Shown: positions 7,556 to 16,178, counted from the first letter of the stretch. The stretch is DNA of 64,000 nucleotides from Pseudomonas subflava (GCF_023823685.1 NZ_JAMXBF010000011.1:297013-361012), one strand, 5' to 3'. A program made the numbers and translations. The notes: generated by a model from the sequence alone, not told the origin.

Positions 7556-8923
7556 ATGAACAAAAGCATAAAAGTGCTCGCTCCTACTGGCTGCATCGGC
7601 TCAGGCGTGCGGCTGGACCTGTTCCAGCAGGCCCTGCTGGAAAAGCCCGATGTGATTGCCATGGACGGCGGCTCGACCGACTCCGGCCCGCACTATCTCG
7701 GCACCGGCAAGACCAAGGCGTCTGCCGCTGTGCTCAAGGACGAGCTGCAGGTGTACATGAAGGCCCGCGCCGAGTTGGGTGTGCCACTGATCATCGGCAG
7801 CAGCGGCACCTGCGGTTCCGACGCCGGAGTGGACCTGCTGCGCGGCATCTGCCTGGAGCTGGCGGCGGAGCTGGGGCAGAGCGTGAAGATCGCCGCCATC
7901 TACGGTGAGCAGCAGGCGGCCACGGTGACCCAGGCGCTGGACGACGGCCGCGTGCTGCCGTTGAATCCGGTGCGGCCCATCGACCAGGCATTAATCGAGC
8001 GCTGCTCGCGCATCGTAGCGGTCATGGGCGTCGAGCCGTTCATCCATGCGCTGGAGCAGGGCGCCGACATCATCGTCGCCGGACGTGCCACCGATACCGC
8101 GGTGCTGGCCTGCCTGCCGATCATGCGCGGTGCGCCGGCCGGGCCGTCCTGGCATGCCGGCAAAACCATGGAATGCGGCGCCCAGTGCACCACGACCCCT
8201 ACCGACGCCATGGTCATCGCCGAGATCGACGAGCAGGGTTTCACCCTGATCGCCGTGGGCGACAGCGCCCGCGCCACGCCGAATTCGGTGATGGCGCACA
8301 TGCTCTACGAGAATAGCAATCCCAACCTGCTGGTGGAGCCCGGTGGTGCACTGAACGTCGAGGCGGCGAGGTATCGCGCGCTGGACGGGCAGCGCGTACG
8401 GGTGGAGGGCTCCGTCTGGGAGCCGAGCGAGCGCTACACGGTCAAGCTCGAAGGCTCGGCCCCGGCCGGCTACCAGTCGGTGCTGCTCAGCGTGGTGCGC
8501 GGGCCGGAATACATTGCCCGTTTCGACGAATGGCTGGCCTTGCTGGATGGGGTGATGCGCCAGCGCATCGAGAAGAACCTCGGCATTGGCCCAGGCGACT
8601 ATGACCTGCAGTTCCGCGCCATCGGCAAGAACTCCGCCTTGGGCGAGTTGGAGCGGCAGGTGGGCCAGCCGGTGGAGATCGGTGTACTGGCCATTGCCAC
8701 CAGCCCCGACGCCTCGCGCACCCAGGACATCCTCGCGCTGCTCAACCCCTACATGCTGCATTTCCCGCTGCCCGATGACAAAGACCTGCCGACCCACGCC
8801 TTCCCGCTGTCGCCAGCGTCCATGGATCGCGGCCTGATCTACGAATTCGTGCTCAACCACGTGATGGTGGTGGACGACCCGCTGGCCCCGTTCCGTTTCG
8901 ACTTCACCACCGTAGGAGCCTGA
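7556..8923 (+). CDS. AtuA-like (DUF1446) protein
   Basis: 455 residues. The start (VLAPTGCIGSGVRLD), the IAMDGGSTDSGPHYLG segment and the C-terminal stretch (DLQFRAIGKNSALGELE) are typical of the acyclic-terpene-utilisation AtuA / DUF1446 family. Proteins of this family often pair with a small DUF4387 protein, which is encoded 2 bases downstream. The ATG at 7556 is preferred over 7550 because the AGGA site is then 7 bases away. In the atu cluster AtuA is needed for citronellol/geraniol use, but no other atu enzymes (carboxylase, CoA ligase) are present here. I infer a two-subunit enzyme of the island's carboxylate pathway; its chemistry is not established. Confidence 0.8.
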   Translation: MNKSIKVLAPTGCIGSGVRLDLFQQALLEKPDVIAMDGGSTDSGPHYLGTGKTKASAAVLKDELQVYMKARAELGVPLIIGSSGTCGSDAGVDLLRGICLELAAELGQSVKIAAIYGEQQAATVTQALDDGRVLPLNPVRPIDQALIERCSRIVAVMGVEPFIHALEQGADIIVAGRATDTAVLACLPIMRGAPAGPSWHAGKTMECGAQCTTTPTDAMVIAEIDEQGFTLIAVGDSARATPNSVMAHMLYENSNPNLLVEPGGALNVEAARYRALDGQRVRVEGSVWEPSERYTVKLEGSAPAGYQSVLLSVVRGPEYIARFDEWLALLDGVMRQRIEKNLGIGPGDYDLQFRAIGKNSALGELERQVGQPVEIGVLAIATSPDASRTQDILALLNPYMLHFPLPDDKDLPTHAFPLSPASMDRGLIYEFVLNHVMVVDDPLAPFRFDFTTVGA

Positions 8924-8925
8924 AC

Positions 8926-9237
8926 ATGATCCAGTCCCAGGGATACGAAATCCGCTCGAAAAGCGCCGGTCCGTTCTGGCTGACCTTTGACATCTTCTGC
9001 GCGGATGCCGAGACCTTCCGCAGGCTCAGCGGCGTCCCCGTCCTGGCGGCGCCATCGATGGCCGCGATGTTCCACAGCGACCCGAACCAGGTACGCACCT
9101 TCCTCCTGGAGCCGCTCAACGTGATCAAGATCAGCCTGCCGCGTCCGGTGGTCCAGGGCTCGGTGGCCGACCGCGACATGCACGGTGCGCAGTGGGGCTA
9201 TGTACTGGCCGATGCGCTGACCCGCGCGGGCGTCTGA
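8926..9237 (+). CDS. DUF4387 family protein, partner of the AtuA-like protein
   Basis: 103 residues, the standard size. The conserved core SKSAGPFWLTFDIFC, then IKISLPRPVVQGSVADRDMHGAQ, is seen. DUF4387 is found either as a separate small protein beside a DUF1446/AtuA protein or fused to its C-terminus, so the two probably form one complex. The stop of the upstream gene and this ATG are 2 bases apart, suggesting coupled translation. Function unknown. Confidence 0.8.
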   Translation: MIQSQGYEIRSKSAGPFWLTFDIFCADAETFRRLSGVPVLAAPSMAAMFHSDPNQVRTFLLEPLNVIKISLPRPVVQGSVADRDMHGAQWGYVLADALTRAGV

Positions 9238-9243
9238 CCACCG

Positions 9244-9279
9244 CCCCGGTCGGCACCGCCCAGTGCCGGCCGGGGTTTT
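9244..9279 (+). terminator. Terminator-like hairpin inside the operon
   Basis: CCCCGGTCGGCAC (9244-9256), a 6-base loop and GTGCCGGCCGGGG (9263-9275) form a 13-bp stem with one T-G wobble, followed by TTTTCTCC. It lies in the 69-base gap between the DUF4387 gene and the aconitase-like gene, both on the plus strand. The T-run is short, so partial termination or mRNA end protection, giving less of the distal genes, is likely. Confidence 0.55.
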
Positions 9280-9306
9280 CTCCACGACGACCGCGCGAGA
9301 TCCGCC

Positions 9307-10728
9307 ATGCATCGTCCCCGAACCCTCTACGAGAAGCACATCGATTCCCACACCGTCTGCACCCTGGACGACCACGGCCATGTGCTGCTCTACATCGACC
9401 GTCAGGTGGCCAACGAATACACCAGCCCGCAGGCCTTCAGCGGCTTGCGCGAGGCCGGGCGCAAGGTGTGGCGCCCGGCCGCTACGCTGTGCGTGGTCGA
9501 CCATGTGAACCCCACGGCGCCCGAACGCATCGCCGCCATGCCGGATGCCGGCGGTGCGCGGCAGGTCTCCTATTTCGAGCAGAATTGCCGCGACTTCGGC
9601 CTGGAGCTGTTCGATGTGCTGGACAAGCGCCAGGGCATCGAGCACGTGGTGGCGCCGGAGCAGGGTTTCATCCTGCCCGGCATGATGGTCGCCGCCGGCG
9701 ACAGTCACACCACCACTTACGGCGCCCTGGGCGCCTTCGGCTTCGGCATCGGCACCTCGGAGATCGAGCACCTGCTGGCCACCCAGACCCTGGTCTACAA
9801 GAAGCTGCGCAGCATGCGCGTGACGGTGCGCGGCGAGCTGGGGCCGGGGGTTACGTCCAAGGACATCATCATGGCGCTGATCCAGCGCATCGGTGCGGCC
9901 GGCGCCACCGGCTACGCCATCGAGTTCTGTGGCGAGACCATCGAGGCGCTGAGCGTCGAGGCGCGCATGACCATCTGCAACATGGCGGTGGAGGCTGGCG
10001 CCCGTGGCGCCTTCATGGCCCCCGACGACAAGGTCTTCGCCTATCTCAAGGACAAGCCGCGGGTGCCGCGTGGGGCACTCTGGGAGCGGGCCGTGGCCAG
10101 CTGGCGCGAGCTGCGCAGCGACCCTGGCGCGCACTACGACAGCGAGGTAGAGCTGGATGCCACCGCGCTGCAGCCGATGGTCACCTGGGGCACCAGCCCC
10201 GACCAGGCCGCCGCCATCGACGGGCGTGTGCCGGACCCGCAGGAGGAGGGCGACCCGATCCGCCGCCAGGACCTGCAGCGCGCCCTGCGCTACATGGGCC
10301 TGCAGCCCGGCGAGCGGCTAACGGAGATCCGCATCAGCCACGCCTTCATCGGCTCCTGCACCAACGCGCGCATCGAGGATCTGCGCGACGCCGCGCGGAT
10401 CGTGCGCGGGCGCCGCGTGGCCAGCCATGTGCGCGCGATGATCGTGCCCGGCTCGACCCTGGTGCGCGAGCAGGCCGAAGCGGAGGGCCTGGCGCAGATA
10501 TTCCGCGACGCCGGCTTCGAGTGGCGGCAGTCCGGCTGCTCCATGTGCCTGGCGATGAACGATGATGTGCTGGCCCCGGGCGACCGCTGCGCCTCCAGCA
10601 CCAACCGCAATTTCGAGGGCCGCCAGGGCGCCGGTGCACGCACCCACCTGATGAGCCCGGCGATGGTCGCCGCGGCGGCCGTCAGCGGCCACCTCACCGA
10701 TGTCCGCCGCCTGTCCCAAGAGAGCTGA
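9307..10728 (+). CDS. Aconitase-family dehydratase large subunit (LeuC-like)
   Basis: 473 residues, as for 3-isopropylmalate dehydratase large subunits. The 4Fe-4S ligands are present as Cys351 (GSCTNARIEDL), Cys411 and Cys414 (GCSMCLAMNDD). The substrate loop GDSHTTTYGALGAFGFGIGTSE is at 131-152, and the C-terminal SSTNRNFEGRQGAGARTHLMSP is intact. Together with the next gene it would catalyse a stereospecific dehydration/hydration of a malate- or citrate-type acid. Its place in a polycarboxylate operon, not with leuB, argues against leucine synthesis; homologues include 2,3-dimethylmalate dehydratase and homoaconitase types. Exact substrate unknown. Confidence 0.88.
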   Translation: MHRPRTLYEKHIDSHTVCTLDDHGHVLLYIDRQVANEYTSPQAFSGLREAGRKVWRPAATLCVVDHVNPTAPERIAAMPDAGGARQVSYFEQNCRDFGLELFDVLDKRQGIEHVVAPEQGFILPGMMVAAGDSHTTTYGALGAFGFGIGTSEIEHLLATQTLVYKKLRSMRVTVRGELGPGVTSKDIIMALIQRIGAAGATGYAIEFCGETIEALSVEARMTICNMAVEAGARGAFMAPDDKVFAYLKDKPRVPRGALWERAVASWRELRSDPGAHYDSEVELDATALQPMVTWGTSPDQAAAIDGRVPDPQEEGDPIRRQDLQRALRYMGLQPGERLTEIRISHAFIGSCTNARIEDLRDAARIVRGRRVASHVRAMIVPGSTLVREQAEAEGLAQIFRDAGFEWRQSGCSMCLAMNDDVLAPGDRCASSTNRNFEGRQGAGARTHLMSPAMVAAAAVSGHLTDVRRLSQES

Positions 10729-10729
10729 T

Positions 10730-11338
10730 ATGCAGCCGTTCACCCATGTCAGCGGCGTCGCCGCGCCGATGCTCGCGGCCAACGTCGACACCGACGTGAT
10801 CATGCCGAAGCAGTTCCTCAAGGGCATCGACCGCAGCGGCCTGGACCGCGGCCTGTTCTTCGATCTGCGTTTCCTTGCGGATGGCAAGCCAAACCCCGAC
10901 TTCGTGCTCAACCAGGTGCCGTGGAATCGCGCCAGCTTCCTGGTGGTCGGCCCCAACTTCGGCTGCGGCTCCAGCCGCGAACACGCGGTGTGGGGGCTGA
11001 AGCAGCTGGGCTTTCGCGCGCTGATCGGCACCAGCTTCGCCGGCATCTTCTTCGACAACTGCCAGCGCAACGGCGTGCTGCTGATCCAGCTGGGCGAGGC
11101 CGATCTGCAGCGGATCGGACGGGTAGTCAGCGACCCTTGGGGCGCCCACGTCAGCATCGATCTGGAGGAGCAGCTGATCCGTTTTGGCGATGGCGAGCGG
11201 GTGCGTTTCGACATCGATCCACTGCGCAAGCAGGCGCTGTTGCTGGGGCTGGATGCCATCGGCAGCACTCTGCAGCGCACCGAGCAGATCCGCGCATTCG
11301 AGGCGGCGCATCTGCGCGCCAATCCCTGGCTGGCCTGA
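10730..11338 (+). CDS. Aconitase-family dehydratase small subunit (LeuD-like)
   Basis: 202 residues, typical of LeuD. The swivel-domain motifs ANVDTDVIMPKQFLK and NFGCGSSREHAVWGLKQLGFRALIGTSF are present. The ATG at 10730 directly follows the stop of the large subunit gene (one base gap); the frame is open further upstream, but those starts overlap the large-subunit gene. It supplies the small subunit for the dehydratase of the preceding gene. Confidence 0.88.
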   Translation: MQPFTHVSGVAAPMLAANVDTDVIMPKQFLKGIDRSGLDRGLFFDLRFLADGKPNPDFVLNQVPWNRASFLVVGPNFGCGSSREHAVWGLKQLGFRALIGTSFAGIFFDNCQRNGVLLIQLGEADLQRIGRVVSDPWGAHVSIDLEEQLIRFGDGERVRFDIDPLRKQALLLGLDAIGSTLQRTEQIRAFEAAHLRANPWLA

Positions 11339-11350
11339 CGGAGAATCTTC

Positions 11351-12724
11351 ATGTCCGACCCCACACTGGCGCGGCGCCTGGCCCGCTATGCCTGCGATCT
11401 TTCGATTGATGCACTGCCCGAGACGGTGATCGCCTGCGTGCGCCGGCGCTTCGTCGACAGCCTGGCCTGCATCCTCGGCGCCTACGGCGCGAAGCCGGTG
11501 CAGGCGGCCATCGCCGTGGCGGCGCAGGTACGGCAGCCAGCGGCCAGCGTGTTCGGCACCGACCTGCGTACCACGCCGGAACTGGCCGCCTTCGCCAACG
11601 GCATCATGGTGCGCTTCCTGGACTACAACGACGGCTACATGGGTCTCGAGCCCGGCCATCCCAGCGACAGCATTGCCGCCTGCCTGGCTCTGGCCGAGGC
11701 CGAAGGCGCCGCGGGTAGCGAGCTGGTGGTGGCCATCGTCATCGCCTACGAGATCCAGATGCGCCTGCAGGACGCCGCCAGCCTGAACAAGCGCGGCTGG
11801 GACCACGTCAACTACATCAACGTGGCGATGGCCGCCGCCGCGGCCCGGCTGATGAAACTGGACGAGGAACAGGCCGAGCAGGCGATCAACATCGCCCTCA
11901 GCGCGCACCTGGCCATGCGCCAGGTGCGCTCGGGCTCGCTGTCCGACTGGAAGGGCTGCTCGGCGGCCAACGCGGCGCGCAACGCCATCTTCGCCGCCAA
12001 CCTGGCGCGCCACGGCATGACCGGCCCGGCACCGGTGTTCGAGGGCGACATGGGCTTCTTCCGCCAGGTGACGGGCGAGTTCGCCCTGGATGTTGAGCGT
12101 TTCGGTAATCGCGACAACGGCGACTTCGCCATCCTCCGCTCGCTGACCAAGACCTTTCCCACCAACGGCGAGTTGCACACGGCGGTGTGGGCGGCGATCG
12201 ACCTTAGGCCGCAGATCGCCGATCTAGGCAACATCGAGGCCATTCATATCGAGACCTCGGAGTTCAACCACCGGGTGCTGGCCGACGCCGAGAAGTGGCG
12301 GCCACGTACCCGCGAAACGGCGGACCACAGCCTGCCGTACAACGTGGCGCGGGCGCTGCTGGACGGCGACATCAGCCTCGATTCCTACTCCCGGGAAAGC
12401 ATCACGGACCCACGCGCCATTGCCCTGATGGACAAGACCACGGTGAGCGATAGCTCGGCTCTGACGCAGCTCTTCCCGAGGCACCTGGCGAACCGGGTCA
12501 GCGTGAGCTTGGACTCGGGCGAGACCATTACCAGCGAGATGATCAGCGGGCCCGGCTCGCTGGAGACGCCGATGACCGACGCGGATTTCGAACGCAAGTT
12601 TCGCCGCATGGCGACGCCGCACCTCGAGGGCGACGCCCAGGACCGCGTGCTCGAACTCGTTGCCTGTCTGGAACGACAGACCGACTACGCGGCGCTGTTC
12701 GCGGCGATGGCCGTGCCGGCGTAG
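11351..12724 (+). CDS. MmgE/PrpD family protein
   Basis: 457 residues. The N-terminal part (RRRFVDSLACILGAYGAKPVQ), the FLDYNDGYMG motif, GHPSD and the central SLSDWKGCSAANAARNAIFAA helix match 2-methylcitrate dehydratase / cis-aconitate decarboxylase relatives. Family members dehydrate methylcitrate-like acids or decarboxylate aconitate. It is the last gene of the plus-strand operon, 12 bases after the LeuD-like gene, and is followed by a convergent minus-strand gene 2 bases away. A second dehydratase-type enzyme next to an aconitase pair supports handling of a citrate-like tricarboxylic acid. Confidence 0.85.
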   Translation: MSDPTLARRLARYACDLSIDALPETVIACVRRRFVDSLACILGAYGAKPVQAAIAVAAQVRQPAASVFGTDLRTTPELAAFANGIMVRFLDYNDGYMGLEPGHPSDSIAACLALAEAEGAAGSELVVAIVIAYEIQMRLQDAASLNKRGWDHVNYINVAMAAAAARLMKLDEEQAEQAINIALSAHLAMRQVRSGSLSDWKGCSAANAARNAIFAANLARHGMTGPAPVFEGDMGFFRQVTGEFALDVERFGNRDNGDFAILRSLTKTFPTNGELHTAVWAAIDLRPQIADLGNIEAIHIETSEFNHRVLADAEKWRPRTRETADHSLPYNVARALLDGDISLDSYSRESITDPRAIALMDKTTVSDSSALTQLFPRHLANRVSVSLDSGETITSEMISGPGSLETPMTDADFERKFRRMATPHLEGDAQDRVLELVACLERQTDYAALFAAMAVPA

Positions 12725-12726
12725 GC

Positions 12727-13128
12727 TCAGGCTCCGCCCAGCAGGTCGAAGGAGTCCAGCAGCCGGTAGGCGATCTCCGGTTGTCGCTCCAGGCCGCGGC
12801 GAATCGCGGCGGGGATGGACTGGCGGGTCTTGCGGCACAGGCCGGGGTGCTCGGCGATGTGGATGGCGATGCCGCGCATGCTGCGTACCTCGTTGAAGCC
12901 TGGCGTCACTTCCACGCGGATGCCGAGCTGCTGGTACATGCGCTGCTGCAGGTGGCGCAGGTCGTCCAGGCTCTGCAGGTTCTCCAGGCGTTCCAGCAGG
13001 CGCTTCTCCTCGCTGCGGGTCAGCAGCAGGATGCGCACGTCCGCGCCCGGCGTTTCCAGCAGCTGGTCGCGGCTGCAGTCACAGGCACCGGGCGGGCAGG
13101 GTTGGCGAAGCGGTGGCGGCAGGGTCAT
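12727..13128 (-). CDS. Conserved hypothetical protein
   Basis: 133 residues, no signal peptide or membrane segment. The N-terminus has a Cys cluster (PCPPGACDC), which could hold a metal, followed by a charged helical region (EEKRLLERLENLQSLDDLRHLQQRM) and a C-terminal helical domain. I recognise no functional family. The gene converges on the PrpD-like gene and lies 61 bases downstream of the SDR gene on the same strand. Coding status is supported by its length and by the lack of an alternative gene. Confidence 0.6.
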   Translation of the reverse strand: MTLPPPLRQPCPPGACDCSRDQLLETPGADVRILLLTRSEEKRLLERLENLQSLDDLRHLQQRMYQQLGIRVEVTPGFNEVRSMRGIAIHIAEHPGLCRKTRQSIPAAIRRGLERQPEIAYRLLDSFDLLGGA

Positions 13129-13189
13129 GGGCTGCGATCATAGCCAGGTTCGGGCGCCGCCCCGCAAGGGGCAGCGGACGAACCGGCGC

Positions 13190-13876
13190 CTACCAGGGCA
13201 GCGGCTGCTGCTGGTAGTCGAGGAAATGGCAGCCGTTGGCGTCCAGATGCGCATCAAGGGACGCGAGCAGGCCGGCGGCGCTGGTGGCGACGTCCAGCGT
13301 GGCCTGGTCGCCGCCCATGTCGGTGCGAACCCAGCCGGGGTGCAGGGCCAGCAGGCAGGCCTGCGGGCGCTCGGCGGAGCGGTCCCAGCTCTGCAGCAGG
13401 CTGTTCAGCGCCGCCTTGCTGGCGCCGTACAGCGGCATCTCGGCGGAACGCGCCAGGGCCACGCTACCCATCTGCGAACTCATGAAGGCGATCACGCCGC
13501 CGAGGCGCACCCGTCCGGCCAGCTGGCGGGCGAGGCGCATGGGCGCGACGGCGTTGGTGAGGAACAGCGTGGCGAGCTCGTCGGGCGTGGCCTGCGCCAC
13601 GTCCTGGTGCTGCGGGCCCATGATGCCGGCGTTGAACAGCAGGATGTCCAGCGCCTGCGCCTGCAGCGCCGCCTCGATAGGCCGGGCGACGTCCGCGGCG
13701 GTGAGGTCGCCGGCGATCACTATCAGGCGCTCGGGATACTGCCGCTGCAGCTCGGCCAGCGCCTCGCCGTTCGGATTGCGCGCCACGGCGTAAACCCGGT
13801 CGCCACGCTCCAGGCTGGCGCGGGTCAGGCCCAGGCCGATGCCGCGCGAGGCGCCGGCGATCAATACGTTGTGCAT
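13190..13876 (-). CDS. SDR family oxidoreductase (C-factor-like)
   Basis: 228 residues. The Rossmann motif GASRGIG is at 8-14, followed by the NAG motif (LLFNAGIMG), a catalytic Ser (FMSSQMGS) and YGASK (Tyr and Lys of the active site). The last part (HPGWVRTDMGG) fits the CsgA/C-factor type of classical short-chain dehydrogenases. It should reduce or oxidise a carbonyl/alcohol with NAD(P)(H). Neighbouring genes do not indicate a substrate. Confidence 0.85.
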   Translation of the reverse strand: MHNVLIAGASRGIGLGLTRASLERGDRVYAVARNPNGEALAELQRQYPERLIVIAGDLTAADVARPIEAALQAQALDILLFNAGIMGPQHQDVAQATPDELATLFLTNAVAPMRLARQLAGRVRLGGVIAFMSSQMGSVALARSAEMPLYGASKAALNSLLQSWDRSAERPQACLLALHPGWVRTDMGGDQATLDVATSAAGLLASLDAHLDANGCHFLDYQQQPLPW

Positions 13877-13940
13877 GCTGTGCTCCGTGTCTTGTCGGAC
13901 CTGCCCGGATCATACCCAGACCGGCTTCATGTTGCCCGCC

Positions 13941-14966
13941 TCAGGCGTGGCTGGCGTGGCGCAGGCTCGGGAAGCGGTTGAGCAGGCGGTGCAGGACGAA
14001 CACCGCGACCAGGGTGACGAACACCGCCACGCACACCGAGCTGAGGCGGTAGGCGATGGAGTAGACCACGTCGTGCTGCGGCGTGAGGTACTGGCCGAAG
14101 ACGATGGCCAGGGTGGTGAGCGCGCCGAAGCCGATGCCCTGGGCCTGTTCCAGCACGTGGATGCGCGCGCAGCACAGTGCGGCGGTCCAGTACACCAGGG
14201 TCACCAGCGGTAGCACGTCGTAGTGGCTGTACAGCAGCAGCTGCAGCAGCAGGCCGATGGCGCAGCCGAGCAGGGTGCCGAGGGCGCGAATGCGGCCGGC
14301 GAAGCGGATGCCGTTCCAGTGCATGGGGAACAGCACCAGGATCGAGGCGACCTGGGCGGACAGCGAGTCGCGCAGGTCCAGGCTCTGGAACAGCATGAAC
14401 GACAGGGTGGCGACGCTCGCGCCGAGCAGCGCCTCGTGGCGCTGGCTGGGCACATCCTTGGGCTGTGGCTGGCGCGGCGGGCGTGGCTCGGCGTCGGGGA
14501 ACAGGAAGAACATGAGCCAGGCGATCAGCACCGTCAGGCCGGCGGCCATCAGGTTGCTGGTCACCAGGTCGTACAGGTGGGTATCCGGGTAGCTGGCGAA
14601 GTGCAGCTGGATGGAGAGGAACACGCTGCCCAGGGCGCCGAACATGAACAGCGGCCCCTGGGCCATCAGGCGGAAGCGCCACAGGTAGGCGAGGAACACC
14701 AGCGGTACCACCAGTTGCGGGCGATCGCCGAACAGCCCGTAGATCACCAGTACTTCCAGGCTCACCAGCACCGCCTGCAGCAGGAACTGGCGGATCACGT
14801 GGGCATCGATGCGCGGGGTGAGGCCCAGCAGTAGCATGGGATAGACGCAGAAGAACGAGCCGTTGTCCCAGCCCATCAGCTTGCACACGAACAGGCCCAG
14901 CGTGCCGCCGCCGGCCAGGCGCAGGCACTGGCGCAGGTCGTTCTCGGTGAGGGTCGCGCGGCGCAT
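13941..14966 (-). CDS. DUF2955 / FUSC-like inner-membrane protein of an efflux pair
   Basis: 341 residues with two blocks of about five membrane segments separated by a hydrophilic loop (FPDAEPRPPRQPQPKDVP...), the layout of aromatic-acid exporter (FUSC) proteins. The start codon overlaps the stop of the HlyD-type gene (TGATG), showing coupled translation. I infer it is the inner-membrane part of an efflux pump whose periplasmic adaptor is the upstream HlyD protein, with control by the divergent LysR regulator. The substrate may be an aromatic or drug-like acid. Confidence 0.8.
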   Translation of the reverse strand: MRRATLTENDLRQCLRLAGGGTLGLFVCKLMGWDNGSFFCVYPMLLLGLTPRIDAHVIRQFLLQAVLVSLEVLVIYGLFGDRPQLVVPLVFLAYLWRFRLMAQGPLFMFGALGSVFLSIQLHFASYPDTHLYDLVTSNLMAAGLTVLIAWLMFFLFPDAEPRPPRQPQPKDVPSQRHEALLGASVATLSFMLFQSLDLRDSLSAQVASILVLFPMHWNGIRFAGRIRALGTLLGCAIGLLLQLLLYSHYDVLPLVTLVYWTAALCCARIHVLEQAQGIGFGALTTLAIVFGQYLTPQHDVVYSIAYRLSSVCVAVFVTLVAVFVLHRLLNRFPSLRHASHA

Positions 14967-16027
14967 CAGTAGACGTAGTGCAGCAGGCTGATCAGCGCGA
15001 TCTGCAGCCGGCCGCAGAACTCGGCCAGCGGCGAGTCGTGCGGATACAACTGGACCGTGGCCTTGGCGCCGCTGGGCAGCGGCCGCGACAGGGGTTCGTC
15101 GAGCCGCACGTGCAGGCGCTGGCGCTGGGCGTCGCGCACCCAGCGGTCGGAGACCACCGGCGCGGCCAGGTCGCCGTTGGCCTCCAGCTGGCCCTCCTTG
15201 ACCCCGGCGTCGAAGGTGCCGACGCGGGCGTCGAAGATGTCCCCGGGCAAGGCATCGAACACCACCGAGGCGGCGTCACCGGGGCGCACCTGGTGCAGCG
15301 CCTTTTCGCGAAAGTCGGCGCTGATGTCCGCCTCGTCCGCCACCAGCGCGGCCACCGGGCTGCCGGCGGCGAGGAAGGCGCCGACGGACAGCTGCAGGTT
15401 GCTCAGGGTGCCGGCGCGCTCGGCGCGCACTTCGCTGTAGGCGAGGCGCAGGCGCGCCAGGGCCAGGTCATTGCGCGCCTGGCGCAGGCGCAGGTTGTCT
15501 TCGCCGTTGGTGCCGCGCTGGGCGCTCAGCTCGGCGATGCGCGCGCCGGCGGCGGCCAGTTCGGCCTCGGCGGCCTGGCGTTTCGCCTCGGTCTGCTCGA
15601 ACAGCTGGCGGGACACGTGCTGGCTCCGCACCAGCTTGCCCAGGCGGGCGCCTTCGCGCCGCAGCTCGCGGGCGCTGGCGCGGGCCGCGGCCTGTTCGGC
15701 ACGGGCGGCGGCGAGCGCGGCATCGAGCTGGCGGTTGTCCTGCCCGGCCTGTTCCAGCGCCAGCTCGGCGCTGCGCACGGCCAGGCGGAAGGGCTCGGGG
15801 TCGAGGCGGAACAGCAGCTGGCCGGCGGCGACATGCTGGTTGTTGCGCACCGCCACGTGCTGCACCTGGCCGTCCACCCGCGGCGCGACGCGCAGCACCG
15901 GGCGGGTCAGCTGGGCCTGGGGGGTGATGGGCATCCACAGGTCCGCCGCGAGGAAATAGGCGAACAGCAGGACGAAGAGGACGATGGCCGCCCGCACGCG
16001 ACGGGCGAATCTCTGATCCGGGGTCAT
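14966..16027 (-). CDS. HlyD/EmrA-type periplasmic adaptor protein
   Basis: 353 residues from the ATG at 16027; a GTG at 16057 in the same frame would add 10 residues, and neither has a strong ribosome site. An N-terminal membrane anchor (AAIVLFVLLFAYFLAADLW) is followed by a biotinyl-lipoyl-like segment (RVDGQVQHVAVRNNQHVAAGQLLFRLD), a long alpha-helical hairpin rich in Ala, Arg and Glu, and the beta-barrel domain. It links the inner-membrane exporter encoded next to an outer-membrane channel encoded elsewhere. Confidence 0.85.
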   Translation of the reverse strand: MTPDQRFARRVRAAIVLFVLLFAYFLAADLWMPITPQAQLTRPVLRVAPRVDGQVQHVAVRNNQHVAAGQLLFRLDPEPFRLAVRSAELALEQAGQDNRQLDAALAAARAEQAAARASARELRREGARLGKLVRSQHVSRQLFEQTEAKRQAAEAELAAAGARIAELSAQRGTNGEDNLRLRQARNDLALARLRLAYSEVRAERAGTLSNLQLSVGAFLAAGSPVAALVADEADISADFREKALHQVRPGDAASVVFDALPGDIFDARVGTFDAGVKEGQLEANGDLAAPVVSDRWVRDAQRQRLHVRLDEPLSRPLPSGAKATVQLYPHDSPLAEFCGRLQIALISLLHYVY

Positions 16028-16138
16028 AGGGTTCTCGGAGGGCCCGTAACGCGGCACGGGCGGAAACGCGGAAACGGGCGGCTCTCGGCCGGCGCCGCTG
16101 GACGGTCGCCAGTATATTTATCGGCGAGTGCAAGATAA

Positions 16139-16154
16139 TCTCGCGGCCGCGAGA
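16139..16154. promoter_or_regulatory. 16-bp perfect palindrome in the LysR/HlyD divergent promoter
   Basis: TCTCGCGGCCGCGAGA is a perfect palindrome 25 bases upstream of the LysR gene start and 112 bases upstream of the HlyD gene. TTATC and GATAA arms flank a nearby segment (16119-16138). This is the expected place for a LysR operator that serves both genes. It is positional evidence only. Confidence 0.45.
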
Positions 16155-16178
16155 ATCAGCCTTACAGATGAGGTAACA

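Noticed and set aside
7556..8923. Acyclic terpene (citronellol) degradation cluster
   Set aside because: Apart from the AtuA-like protein there is no geranyl-CoA carboxylase, CoA ligase or hydratase; neighbours handle carboxylates instead.
9307..11338. Leucine biosynthesis leuCD
   Set aside because: No leuB or leuA nearby and the genes sit in a transporter-led catabolic operon; the large subunit also diverges in the region 260-330.
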